Of a stretch of 64,000 nt of DNA, positions 8,495 through 16,580 are shown piece by piece. This stretch comes from an uncultured Lachnospiraceae bacterium. GTDB taxonomy: Bacteria > Bacillota > Clostridia > Lachnospirales > Lachnospiraceae. The stretch lies in NCBI GenBank assembly GCA_910586315.1, contig CAJUIP010000002.1, forward strand, positions 62,001 to 126,000. The letters are read 5' to 3'. Both the position numbers and the translations under genes were made by a program. The notes under the pieces were generated by a model. It searched no databases, had not been told where the DNA came from, and saw only the letters and a list, made by a program, of their open reading frames with translations. The first letter of the stretch is position 1. Each line of letters begins with the position of its first letter.

Positions 8495-8522
8495 TTCGCC
8501 TTTACTTGTGATACGGCGCTCC
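8495..8522. other. Second att-like copy of the rlmH 3' end
   Basis: Matches 10632-10659 at about 23 of 28 positions, including TTACTT, TACGGC and TCC. On its outer side it shares a further ~25 bp (TATGGAG and CGCA blocks) with the copy at 8387-8414 but not with rlmH, as expected for ends of related inserts. Confidence 0.5.
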
Positions 8523-8552
8523 ATAACATACCTAAATGCGAAAAATCTCCCT

Positions 8553-8838
8553 GTATTATTCTGTCAAACAAGGCAGAACACTTGAAATGCTCTGCCTTGT
8601 TATACTCCTGCTCCTAGATAATGTGATACTCCCTGTATAATATCAGACGATAGTCCTTATCATCTTTTATTCTCTCTATTTCACCAAATCGTTTGTCTGC
8701 CACCAATTTCTGCATTAAAGCAAGCATCAGTTCCTCACCTTTTTCCACATTCTCCTGGTCTCGCATTAACAATGTCATATACTCATGCCTCCATTCCCTG
8801 TTTTTCTTGGCTTCCTGCACAGCTTCTTCCAGTTTCTC
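8553..8838 (-). pseudogene. Duplicated 3' fragment of the rpn gene
   Basis: A ~286-bp near-exact copy of 8866-9150: the last ~70 codons of the Rpn nuclease, its stop (8615-8617), and the downstream hairpin (arms 8567-8577 and 8591-8601). It lacks the catalytic N-terminus, and the frame breaks off at about 8838. The near identity points to a recent tandem duplication or a collapsed second copy. Confidence 0.85.
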
Positions 8839-8925
8839 AAATATCCAAGTACAAACAATGGCCCTATATTATTCTGTCAAACAAGGCAGAACACTTGAAT
8901 GCTCTGCCCTGTTATACTCCTGCTC

Positions 8926-9723
8926 TTAGATAATGTGATACTCCCTGTATAATATCAGACGATAGTCCTTATCATCTTTTATTCTCTCTATTTCACCAAA
9001 TCGTTTGTCTGCCACCAATTTCTGCATTAAAGCAAGCATCAGTTCCTCACCTTTTTCCACATTCTCCTGGTCTCGCATTAACAATGTCATATACTCATGC
9101 CTCCATTCCCTGTTTTTCTTGGCTTCCTGCACAGCTTCTTCCAGTTTCTCAACATAGGAATCCTCCGGCTTCTGCCCTGCCACATAGTCCAGAAATGCCT
9201 TTAACTCCCTGCTGACATCATCCATTGTCCCATCTGCGTTCAGAAATATCTTTACGGCTTCGTCCCCCATAGAAATACTATTGTCTTCTTTACAAATATA
9301 TTCAAAGGTATAGATATGCCGCCCTTTCCCATATAAATCAAAGGGACAGATAAATATGATATAGCTTTTGTTCAGCTTTTTATAATGCTGGCCTGCATCC
9401 ACAAGCTGCAGGTCAATCATTCCCTGATAATATCTGCTTCTCTTTGGCAGTTCCTTTGTATCACTGACCTGCATTTCTATGTCGTAAACCGTCTCCCTGT
9501 CGTCCTTTACATACACATCCAGTCTGACGCTGTGAGCGTCCATATCTACATTGATGCTCTTCTGCAGTTCTGGATATTCAATACGGTCAATCTTTAAATC
9601 CGGTAGAATCCTCTGCAGTAACTCTTTGCACAACTCCGGGTTCTGCATGACCTTCCCAAACAGGAAGTCGTTGGATATGCTTAATTCTTCCCATTTTGTC
9701 TGCTTTGTTTCCATGTTTCCCAT
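8926..9723 (-). CDS. Rpn family recombination-promoting nuclease
   Basis: 265 aa. The N-terminal half is a PD-(D/E)XK nuclease of the Rpn/PDDEXK_2 group: NDFLFGKVM near the start, then RLDVYVKDDRETVYDIEMQV (about 68-87) with the catalytic D...ExQ pattern, then RSRYYQGMIDLQLV. These proteins are DNA endonucleases linked to recombination and are often multi-copy and horizontally spread. The C-terminal third is a charged helical region. It lies inside the patch flanked by att-like repeats, with its own 3' end duplicated downstream. Confidence 0.9.
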   Translation of the reverse strand: MGNMETKQTKWEELSISNDFLFGKVMQNPELCKELLQRILPDLKIDRIEYPELQKSINVDMDAHSVRLDVYVKDDRETVYDIEMQVSDTKELPKRSRYYQGMIDLQLVDAGQHYKKLNKSYIIFICPFDLYGKGRHIYTFEYICKEDNSISMGDEAVKIFLNADGTMDDVSRELKAFLDYVAGQKPEDSYVEKLEEAVQEAKKNREWRHEYMTLLMRDQENVEKGEELMLALMQKLVADKRFGEIERIKDDKDYRLILYREYHII

Positions 9724-9863
9724 TTATCTACCTGCTTTCTTTCATATAAAACACTACCGGAAAACTCTGTATATTTCAAAAGCTTTGTTATCTATTCTTA
9801 TTATACACAGCCTTCCGGCAAATTACAAGAAGCGGAGAACCTGTCTCCCGGAATTTTTCGCTC

Positions 9864-10073
9864 TTAATCTTTTAGGATGACCAGCTTATTCTGATAGCAC
9901 TCCACCGATACACTACAGCCAATCTCAAATCCCCATTGCTCCACCCAGTTCCCCTGTAAAATAATCTGCGGCACACTTTTCCCTCTTTTTGCTGTAAATG
10001 AATAGGCTTTCATCCTTCGGGTAGCCGCAGTATAACCCGAACCCGCATCCTCTGCTACCATACAGTCTTTCAT
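9864..10073 (-). CDS. SymE-like small protein, possibly frameshifted
   Basis: 69 aa. The C-terminus (SVPQIILQGNWVEQWGFEIG then VSVECYQNKLVI) matches the SymE/AbrB-like fold of the SymE family, toxins of SOS-linked type I toxin-antitoxin systems in Escherichia coli. The natural N-terminus may lie in the next frame, which starts MAKDKDFTDYYSNRTLAKEK at 10140 and overlaps; a single frameshift near 10040 would join them. It could be a decayed gene. No antisense RNA promoter could be assigned. Confidence 0.6.
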   Translation of the reverse strand: MKDCMVAEDAGSGYTAATRRMKAYSFTAKRGKSVPQIILQGNWVEQWGFEIGCSVSVECYQNKLVILKD

Positions 10074-10304
10074 CTGGAAATTTTTCTTTTGCCAAGGTGC
10101 GGTTAGAATAGTAATCTGTAAAATCTTTGTCCTTTGCCATCATCAAAACTCGCATTTTTCCACAACTTCCCTATGCTCTGTTTCCGTTTTTAACTTCTCA
10201 TATTCTATTGTAATATACTGGTTCAGTTCATATTTCATTTTTATAGCTTTCAATCCCTATCTATATAAAATATCATAGAAATATATTAAACGGAGAATGG
10301 AGAT

Positions 10305-10547
10305 ATGAAAGACCTTGAATTTGGTACTGTTAAGATACATTTAGAAGAATTGATGAAACAACGTAATATTTCTATCAATAAATTATCCTTTCGGGCTGAA
10401 ATGCAAAGAACATAACTGTAAAAATACTGTAAAAATGAGGTTCAGCGGCTGGACATTGCTGTGCTGTCAAGGTTGTGTCACGCCCCGGAATTTGATTTGC
10501 ATGAACTGATAGAATACATCCCACCAGAAGAAACACAAAACCAATAG
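10305..10547 (+). pseudogene. XRE-type helix-turn-helix gene with nonsense codons
   Basis: An 81-codon frame (MKDLEFGTVKIHLEELMKQR ... ELIEYIPPEETQNQ) typical of small Cro/CI-type regulators of mobile elements. Two in-frame TAA codons follow MQRT (near 10413 and 10419), inside the recognition helix region, then the frame continues to the normal end. GGAGA precedes the ATG. Dead copy. Confidence 0.75.
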
Positions 10548-10550
10548 CAA

Positions 10551-10583
10551 AACCCCATGGACGCTACACACTCCCATGGGGTT
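10551..10583 (-). terminator. Terminator downstream of rlmH
   Basis: A perfect 10-bp stem AACCCCATGG / CCATGGGGTT (10551-10560 with 10574-10583) with TTTTGC on the minus strand and AAAA on the other side. It probably works both ways, also ending the dead XRE gene. Confidence 0.8.
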
Positions 10584-10638
10584 AAAAATACAACTCTTAT
10601 TCTCTTTTATTTTCAAGAACTTATGTTCTTTTTCGCCC

Positions 10639-11118
10639 TTACTTATGGTACGGCTGTCCCTGTATGATACGCCAGCTTCTATACAACTGCTCCAAAAGCA
10701 ACACCCGCATCAGCTGATGGGGAAACGTCATTCTGGAAAAGCTCAGTTTATAATCAGAGCGCGCCAGAACCGCTTTGGAAAGCCCCAGAGAACCGCCTAT
10801 AACGAAAACAACCCGGCTGATACCCGATACACCCCATGTTTCAATTTGAGATGCCAGCTCAACAGAGTTCAGCATGGTTCCTTCAATAGCCAGGGCCACC
10901 ACAAAACTTCCATCCTTTATATTTGAAAGAATCCGTTCCCCTTCTTTTTCTTTGATCTGTTCTTCCAAGGCAGCACTGGCTCCGTCCGGAGTCTTTTCAT
11001 CCGCCACCTGAATGATATCCAGTTTACAATAACGGCTCAGCCTCCTGGAATATTCTTCAATGGCCTTCTGAAAAAATGGTTCCTTAATCTTTCCCACAGC
11101 TACCACAGTTATTTTCAT
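10639..11118 (-). CDS. rlmH: 23S rRNA (pseudouridine1915-N3)-methyltransferase
   Basis: 159 aa, standard RlmH length. It is a SPOUT-fold enzyme that methylates pseudouridine 1915 of 23S rRNA using SAM. The SAM-binding knot is visible as LAIEGTMLNS and VFVIGGSLGLS (about residues 76-114), and the C-terminus ends QPYHK, the conserved tail whose codons form the SCC attachment site in staphylococci. The start ATG overlaps the GNAT gene stop by 4 nt. Downstream lies the att-like patch. Confidence 0.96.
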   Translation of the reverse strand: MKITVVAVGKIKEPFFQKAIEEYSRRLSRYCKLDIIQVADEKTPDGASAALEEQIKEKEGERILSNIKDGSFVVALAIEGTMLNSVELASQIETWGVSGISRVVFVIGGSLGLSKAVLARSDYKLSFSRMTFPHQLMRVLLLEQLYRSWRIIQGQPYHK

Positions 11119-11621
11119 CCGACAGCTTCCTCAAATTCCAGCAGCATATCATACCAGACAGCTCCGCCATGCACAGACGCAGATACCCCAAGATTCCGGT
11201 AGCCAAATTTCTCATAATAAGGAATCAGACGGTCCTTGCATGTTAAAATCAGTCCCCTACGCCCCTTATTACAGGCGTCGGCAATGAAATGATTCATGAG
11301 AGCGGCGGCAATCCCACGACATCTATATTCGGGAAGAACATCCAGTCCGAAAATACTTTGATATATGCCATCCGGAGTATGAAGACTGCTGTCTTCGAAC
11401 ATTTCATCGCGGATCGTACGCTCATTGGTTACGCAGCCGTTTATAAAGCCGATAATGGTTCCCTCACAAACAGCCACGAAAAAGCTTTCCGGGAACGTGG
11501 CAATACGCTGACGAAAGGACTCATATACTGCGGCCTCTGCTGCCGGGAAACAGGCAGCCTCCACGGCTGTAACTGCGTCCAGATCATCCGGAGTAACGGG
11601 ACGGATTTCGATATTTCTCAT
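11115..11621 (-). CDS. GNAT family N-acetyltransferase (AANAT-like)
   Basis: 168 aa from the ATG at 11621 with AGAGGTG upstream; a TTG six codons earlier is open but overlaps that site. It has the acetyl-CoA motif YRCRGIAAALMNHFI (about 103-117), then LTCKDRLIPYYEKFGY, a pattern close to arylalkylamine acetyltransferase-like GNATs. Substrate unknown. It lies between a response regulator and rlmH and overlaps rlmH by 4 nt. Confidence 0.88.
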   Translation of the reverse strand: MRNIEIRPVTPDDLDAVTAVEAACFPAAEAAVYESFRQRIATFPESFFVAVCEGTIIGFINGCVTNERTIRDEMFEDSSLHTPDGIYQSIFGLDVLPEYRCRGIAAALMNHFIADACNKGRRGLILTCKDRLIPYYEKFGYRNLGVSASVHGGAVWYDMLLEFEEAVG

Positions 11622-11669
11622 CTTACACCTCTTTTGCAAAAAATGGAAACAGTCTTTTGAGCCAGTACA

Positions 11670-12368
11670 CTAGGCACGAAAATAGTAGCCTACCCCCCAT
11701 TTGGTGTGAACATATTTGGGATCGCTGGGACTGGGTTCTATTTTTTCACGGAGCCTCCGTACATGCACATCCACGGTCCTCACATCTCCGCTGTCCATGG
11801 CCTTATTTCCCCAGACATAGCTAAGGAGTGTTTCTCTGCTATATACCTTGTTGGGATTTGTTACAAGCAGCTCCAGCAAATCAAACTCCTTTGCAGTTAG
11901 ATTAATTTCTTTCTCCTTAATAAACACCCGTCTGCTCTCTCTGTCCAGCTTTAAATCTCCGCATACCACTGTGCTGTTCTCTGTCCTTCCATTCTTACCG
12001 GATTTTCTGGAATTTCTCCGTATAATGGCCTTGATTCTGGCTTTCACCTCAAGAATATTGAAAGGTTTCGTGATATAATCGTCTGCGCCGTATTCGAGCC
12101 CCAGAATTTTGTCCATATCGCCGCCCTTGGCTGTCAGCATGATAATCGGCATCTCAGAAAATTCGCGGATTGCCTGACACACCTCAAACCCGTCATGTTC
12201 TGGCAGCATCACATCCAACAGCACTACATCATATTCTGTCTGCCTTGCCTTCTCTATAGCCTCATTCCCATCATACGCACAATCTACTTCCATTCCATCC
12301 TGTTCTAAACTGAACCGGATTCCTTTTACAATCAATTTCTCATCATCCACAACCAGAACCTTTGCCAT
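11670..12368 (-). CDS. OmpR/PhoB-family response regulator
   Basis: 232 aa. The receiver domain (1-120) has the acidic pair Asp8-Asp9, phospho-acceptor Asp52 (LLDVMLP), Thr in MLTAKG and Lys in ITKPF. The C-terminal winged helix (about 130-230) ends WGVGYYFRA, typical of OmpR-type DNA binding. No histidine kinase is in the window, so its partner is elsewhere or it is an orphan. It starts 12 nt after comEA, within a comEA-RR-GNAT-rlmH run. Confidence 0.95.
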   Translation of the reverse strand: MAKVLVVDDEKLIVKGIRFSLEQDGMEVDCAYDGNEAIEKARQTEYDVVLLDVMLPEHDGFEVCQAIREFSEMPIIMLTAKGGDMDKILGLEYGADDYITKPFNILEVKARIKAIIRRNSRKSGKNGRTENSTVVCGDLKLDRESRRVFIKEKEINLTAKEFDLLELLVTNPNKVYSRETLLSYVWGNKAMDSGDVRTVDVHVRRLREKIEPSPSDPKYVHTKWGVGYYFRA

Positions 12369-12380
12369 TTTCTCCTCCTA

Positions 12381-13037
12381 CTAAACTGTGATACGATCCT
12401 TTATCTTCTGAAAACCTGCATTCTTGATGCCGGGAACCTTCATAATATCCTCAATTTTCTTAAAACCGCCGGATTCCTCTCTGAAACGGATGATATCATC
12501 CGCCCGTGACTCCCCAATTCCTGTCAAAGTCATAAGCTGTTCCTTTGAGGCAGTGTTAATGTTGATACGTCCATCGGACTCCACTTCCGTTCCTGAAAGG
12601 GACTCCTCTGAAAGAGCTTCCGCCTCTTCTTCGCTTAATATTACCAATTTCATTCCGTCCGAAACCTTCTGTGCCAGATTCAAAACATTTAAGGCCGCAT
12701 CTTCTGTAAATCCCCCTGCTGCCTCCACGGCTTCAAACACGCGGCTTCCGGCCGGAAGCTCATAAACTCCCGGCCGATTCACTTCTCCACATATATGTAC
12801 AAAATATCCCGGCTCATCTGCACGCGACGGTTCGGCTTCTGCAAAAGCTTCCGACGAAGACACATCTTTTTCATTCCCCGTGCCGGGCTCTCTTTTCGCC
12901 TCTGCGGTTTCAGACCTGTTTTCCAGCAAAACGCCTCCGGGTTTTTCTCCAAAGACGCCATAGAAAAGCCCAGCCACGGACAAAAATGCCGCGGCCGCTG
13001 CAATTTTCCAATATTTCTTACTGAGTTTTTTCCACAT
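12381..13037 (-). CDS. comEA: ComEA-type helix-hairpin-helix DNA-binding protein
   Basis: 218 aa from the second ATG (13037), which is 7 nt from AGGAGG; the ATG at 13043 is too close. It has one N-terminal membrane helix, a linker, an SLBB domain (YFVHICGEVNRPGVYELPAG, about 78-135) and two C-terminal HhH motifs (NINTASKEQLMTLTGIGESR). The family binds DNA at the outer face of the membrane in competence. No comEC follows, so the pathway cannot be judged here. Confidence 0.92.
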   Translation of the reverse strand: MWKKLSKKYWKIAAAAAFLSVAGLFYGVFGEKPGGVLLENRSETAEAKREPGTGNEKDVSSSEAFAEAEPSRADEPGYFVHICGEVNRPGVYELPAGSRVFEAVEAAGGFTEDAALNVLNLAQKVSDGMKLVILSEEEAEALSEESLSGTEVESDGRININTASKEQLMTLTGIGESRADDIIRFREESGGFKKIEDIMKVPGIKNAGFQKIKDRITV

Positions 13038-13146
13038 AATCATACCTCCTGAAAAATTCTTCAGAAGATACTGTTCTGCCTACTTATATTCTATCCAAAC
13101 ACATCTGTAAAAACAAGTCCCATTTTAAAAACTTTTTATTCCTTTA

Positions 13147-13575
13147 TTACCACCGAAACACCACGATTCCGGCAATAGCAATGGCAGCGCCTATAAGCTT
13201 CTTCCACTCAAAACCTGCCTTATCCACCCCAAACATTCCAAACACTTCCACAAGATAAGACACCAGGATCTGTGTCACCACAATGAGAAGCGTCGCCTTT
13301 GCGGGTCCCAGGCCATCCATGCTTTTAATCACGGTCCATGTGATAAAGGCTCCCATGACACCGCCTAATAACATATATTTTTTGTCCACGGAAAACATTC
13401 CCAATATCTCTCCGCGCCCGGTGCAGAAATATAAAATCACACAGGTCAAAAAAGCGGTGAGCTGTACCCATCCGGCCGCCGCCCAGATACTGCTCTGCTT
13501 GGTTACCTCCGTATTAAACACTCCCTGAATACTCATAAGCGCTCCGGAAAGCAGCGCCACAACAATTCCCCACAT
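13147..13575 (-). CDS. DMT family transporter, YdcZ type (DUF606)
   Basis: 142 aa from the ATG at 13575 with AGGAGG 7 nt upstream. It has five hydrophobic segments and the start MWGIVVALLSGALMSIQGVFN, typical of the small YdcZ-like half transporters of the drug/metabolite superfamily, which usually work as pairs. No partner gene is adjacent. Substrate unknown. Confidence 0.85.
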   Translation of the reverse strand: MWGIVVALLSGALMSIQGVFNTEVTKQSSIWAAAGWVQLTAFLTCVILYFCTGRGEILGMFSVDKKYMLLGGVMGAFITWTVIKSMDGLGPAKATLLIVVTQILVSYLVEVFGMFGVDKAGFEWKKLIGAAIAIAGIVVFRW

Positions 13576-13632
13576 AAAAAACCTCCTGAAATGAATTACC
13601 AATAGTATTCCATATCAGGAGATTTCTATACC

Positions 13633-14523
13633 TTATCGTTCGGCGATAGCCGAACGCCCGCCCGAAGGGCATGTATTACGGTATCCCCGCCGTCTGAGGG
13701 CCGCCTGGGCCAGGTGTTTACATAAAACGGCTGTCGTCACGGCTCCCACACCGCCCGGCACCGGCGTCGCAGCCAGAGCGGCCGTCTCCAGCCCCTCCCA
13801 TTTTACATCACCACACAGCCTTCCATTCTCATCCACATTAATTCCCACATCAATGACCACAGCGCCGCCGGCCACATGCTCTGCGGAAAGCATCCCGGCT
13901 TTTCCGGCTGCCGCCACCAAAATATCCGCCTCCCGGCACATTTTTCCCAAATCCTTTGTCCGGGTATGGCAAAGGGTCACAGTGGCATTTTCCTTTAAAA
14001 ACAACATGGAAAGGGGCCTTCCCACAACCATGCTGCGTCCCACAATCACTGCATGCTTTCCTGTAATCTCTATGTCGTAGGCTTTTAAAACCTCGATCAC
14101 AGCTTCAGCCGTGCAGGGGGCAAAACCATCCTCTTCTCCGGCAAACACTCCGGCCATATTCACAGGACTGATGCCGTCCAGATCCTTTCGGGGATCGATC
14201 ATCCTCTCAAAGGCCCGCTCATCCATGGTTTTAGGAAGAGGCCGAAGAAGAAGAATCCCGTCAATTGCGTCATCCCCATTGATCTTTTTAAACTCCTTAC
14301 AAAACTCTTCTTCCGAAATAGCTTCCGGAAACACAAAGGACCTGGCCTCCATGCCAAAGGCAGCAATCTTTTTCATCACATTCCGCTCATAGGAAATATC
14401 ATCCGGCCTCTGCCCTACCCGGACAATGGCTGCCGTCGGGACGTATCCATCCATACCTTTTAAATACTCCCCCACCTGTTCCTTCAGCTTTCCTGATACT
14501 TCTGCCCCTTTTAGTGTAATCAT
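13633..14523 (-). CDS. folD: Methylenetetrahydrofolate dehydrogenase FolD
   Basis: 296 aa. It has a catalytic N-terminal domain and a Rossmann NADP domain (VIVGRSMVVGRPLSMLF, about 159-175; TPVPGGVGAVTTAVL near the end). The usual FolD motif YxxxK reads Tyr45-Glu-Arg-Asn-Val49, so the lysine needed for cyclohydrolase activity is replaced by valine while the dehydrogenase parts remain. The adjacent overlapping fchA gene would supply the missing step. The last ~17 residues after RRR are encoded by a hairpin repeat (13637-13656) and look like an accidental extension. Confidence 0.93.
   Translation of the reverse strand: MITLKGAEVSGKLKEQVGEYLKGMDGYVPTAAIVRVGQRPDDISYERNVMKKIAAFGMEARSFVFPEAISEEEFCKEFKKINGDDAIDGILLLRPLPKTMDERAFERMIDPRKDLDGISPVNMAGVFAGEEDGFAPCTAEAVIEVLKAYDIEITGKHAVIVGRSMVVGRPLSMLFLKENATVTLCHTRTKDLGKMCREADILVAAAGKAGMLSAEHVAGGAVVIDVGINVDENGRLCGDVKWEGLETAALAATPVPGGVGAVTTAVLCKHLAQAALRRRGYRNTCPSGGRSAIAER
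13637..13671. repeat. Hairpin at the 3' end of folD
   Basis: A perfect 8-bp stem CGTTCGGC / GCCGAACG with a GATA loop (13637-13656), followed by a smaller GCCC / GGGC stem. It lies within the last codons of folD and has no T tract, so it is not a standard terminator. Confidence 0.7.
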
Positions 14524-15140
14524 CCTTTCACTGCCTCCAGTACAATTCCGTAAATCCGGTCTGCCTTCTCGGTTCCTTCCTTCACAAACCGGTCTGCCAT
14601 TTGATTCAACTGCTCTGCCTGTTCCCGGTTTTTCATCAGCTTCGTATTAATATATACATTCATCACAGCCCCCAGCAGAGCAGAACGCAAAAACTGAATC
14701 CCCACTCCGGCATCGCTGACTGCCAGACGGCTCCCATGAAGCGCCAAAAGCTCCACAGGCCCCATAGCCTTCATGCATTCCTCCATAATTTTAAGAGGAA
14801 CTGCCGCCGCCTCATTAAGGCATCCTTCCATATATTCTTCCTTTTTTCTCCGCTCCTCATCCGTCTCCGCCTTCATGCCGTATGCCCTGGAAAGCGGTTC
14901 AAACACTCTGGCATCCTCCGCTGACAAAAAAAGGAAACGGCTTCTGGAGTCTTTCAGATCTCCAAGGCATTTCTGCACTTCCTCCTCCCACAAAAGATAC
15001 TTCTTCTTTCCTGTGGTCAGATTTCCAACCATCTCACCCAAGGCTGCTCCCAGCGCTCCGCAGACAGCAGAAGCTCCTCCGCCTCCCGGTACTGGCGCCT
15101 TTGACGCCAACGCCTCCAAATATCCATTCCATTCTTCCAT
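14520..15140 (-). CDS. fchA: Methenyltetrahydrofolate cyclohydrolase, FTCD_C family
   Basis: 206 aa. It belongs to the cyclodeaminase/cyclohydrolase (FTCD_C) family: KAPVPGGGGASAVCGALGAAL near the start and a helical bundle rich in Ala, the usual FchA length. The reaction converts 5,10-methenyl-THF to 10-formyl-THF. Its stop overlaps the folD start by 4 nt, so the two are co-translated, and FolD lacks its own cyclohydrolase lysine. Confidence 0.9.
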   Translation of the reverse strand: MEEWNGYLEALASKAPVPGGGGASAVCGALGAALGEMVGNLTTGKKKYLLWEEEVQKCLGDLKDSRSRFLFLSAEDARVFEPLSRAYGMKAETDEERRKKEEYMEGCLNEAAAVPLKIMEECMKAMGPVELLALHGSRLAVSDAGVGIQFLRSALLGAVMNVYINTKLMKNREQAEQLNQMADRFVKEGTEKADRIYGIVLEAVKG

Positions 15141-15192
15141 ATGGTTCCTCCTCTCCGGTCACAAACCTTTTTATCCGTATCCGGCTTGTGCC

Positions 15193-15513
15193 CTATAAAA
15201 TCATCTCAACCACATAAACAACCACAATGGCTGAGCACGCTACCGTAACAAGGCCCTTTCTGTAATAACTGAGTACCAGCGCCGCTGCCGTTCCCGCCAA
15301 GGCCGAATACAGGCTTCCTGTTGATGTAAATACATCAGGAAAGGTCATAGCCCCTAAAACAGCATAGGGCGTATAGTCCAGAAATGACCGTAAATACCGT
15401 GACCGAATCTGTTTTCTGAACACCGTAAGCGGCACCACTCTGGGGATATATGTCACCAGCGCCATAATAAAAATGCAGATGATGATCCGTTTCATATCCA
15501 TATCATTCTCCAT
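15193..15513 (-). CDS. azlD: Branched-chain amino acid exporter subunit AzlD
   Basis: 106 aa from the ATG at 15513, preceded by GGCGG; the frame stays open to a GTG further up. It has four membrane segments and the family run MALVTYIPRVVPLTVFRK. It partners AzlC (51 nt upstream) as the small subunit of the LIV-E exporter. Confidence 0.9.
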   Translation of the reverse strand: MENDMDMKRIIICIFIMALVTYIPRVVPLTVFRKQIRSRYLRSFLDYTPYAVLGAMTFPDVFTSTGSLYSALAGTAAALVLSYYRKGLVTVACSAIVVVYVVEMIL

Positions 15514-15564
15514 TCCGCCGCCTTTGACTGGCGGCACAAATAGTCGTAAAAAATGCCATATATA

Positions 15565-16302
15565 TTATTTTTCACACCATTCCGCCTCACTTGTCACATA
15601 TTCTGTATCGTCCTTTGGAAACAGCGCCGCGCCGCACCCAGCCCCAGCTATAGTGGAAAGAATAATCCTGAATCCCGAAGAGATGAAGGAGAATACCGGA
15701 ATATATTTTAACATACAGTTTACGGAAACAGCAATCAGTATAATTACAAGCACATGAATCGAGTCCCTGGCTGCCGGAACAATCAGTGCAATGAACATGC
15801 CGTATAAAGCGATTCCCATGGCATTCTGGAGAGCTGCAGGCAGAACGGATGAAATACATGCCCCAAGAACAGTTCCCAGATTCCAGCCGGCAATCGGCGG
15901 AAAAATCAGCCCAAAAAGGTATACTGCCCTCAGGGTTCCAGGTTTTAAGGAAGCCACCACAAAAATTTCATCTGTCACTGCAAACCCAAAGAGCATACGT
16001 TTCAGAGTGCCCATCGCCTCCTCAATCTTCTGGGTCAGCGACAGGGACATTAACATATACCGGATATTAATTACAAAGGTAGTAAGTCCGATTTCCACAT
16101 ATCCTGCCCCCAGAAGAATTAAATTAGTTCCCGCAAACTGGCCCGCGCTGGTAAGGTTCGTTAAAGAAATCAAAAATGCCGCCCATACAGGCAGACCACC
16201 GGAAACTGCAATAAATCCAAAAGTAAAGGCTACAGGAATATATCCCAGGCAAATGGGCATTCCATCCTTAAGTCCACGCCCAAATTCTTTTCTCCAGTCC
16301 AT
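15565..16302 (-). CDS. azlC: Branched-chain amino acid exporter subunit AzlC
   Basis: 245 aa from the ATG at 16302 with GGAGGA upstream; the open frame extends 54 codons further but runs through a hairpin repeat. It has five to seven membrane segments with family blocks GYIPVAFTFGFIAV, SAGQFAGTNL and FAVTDEIFVVA. Together with AzlD it exports branched-chain amino acids in Bacillus. Confidence 0.92.
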   Translation of the reverse strand: MDWRKEFGRGLKDGMPICLGYIPVAFTFGFIAVSGGLPVWAAFLISLTNLTSAGQFAGTNLILLGAGYVEIGLTTFVINIRYMLMSLSLTQKIEEAMGTLKRMLFGFAVTDEIFVVASLKPGTLRAVYLFGLIFPPIAGWNLGTVLGACISSVLPAALQNAMGIALYGMFIALIVPAARDSIHVLVIILIAVSVNCMLKYIPVFSFISSGFRIILSTIAGAGCGAALFPKDDTEYVTSEAEWCEK

Positions 16303-16324
16303 TTTTTCCTCCGTATATATCTGT

Positions 16325-16448
16325 TGACGACATTCTACTATGTCTCCGATATCGTATGCTCCGCAGGTTGCACTCGATTCGCTATGGTATTTGTCCGACC
16401 TTCGGACGGACCCGAATCGGCGCTGTAGAATGTCTGACGACATTCTAC
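16325..16448. repeat. 110-bp hairpin repeat unit upstream of azlC
   Basis: TGACGACATTCTAC occurs at 16325 and again at 16435, 110 bp apart. The second lies in a perfect 10-bp stem GTAGAATGTC / GACATTCTAC with a TGAC loop (16425-16448). Between are further stems (GTCCG-ACCTT-CGGAC near 16393). The layout is like the 106-bp repeat at 394-622, though the interior differs. Confidence 0.6.
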
Positions 16449-16513
16449 CATATTCCCCCTGCAATAGTAACCCCTTTGGTGATTTTTTGGGGTGATTTTG
16501 ACGGTCTTTCTAC

Positions 16514-16543
16514 TTGACGCAGCGTGGGAATCATTGCTACAAT
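16514..16543 (+). promoter_or_regulatory. Sigma-A promoter of the DUF362 gene
   Basis: TTGACG (16514-16519) and TACAAT (16538-16543), 18 nt apart, followed by GGAGG ahead of the ATG at 16581. Confidence 0.75.
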
Positions 16544-16580
16544 AAAAGTATCCAAGTATGCTGAATAAAGGAGGAAACAA

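Noticed and set aside
8300..8571. Two short minus-strand frames of 69-74 codons
   Set aside because: They read through the att-like repeats themselves; the apparent internal protein repeat comes from the repeated DNA, and no start site supports them.
11659..11673. 15-bp match to the palindrome half at 58178-58203
   Set aside because: A 15-bp match between two sites in 64 kb is not unlikely by chance and there is no palindrome at 11659.
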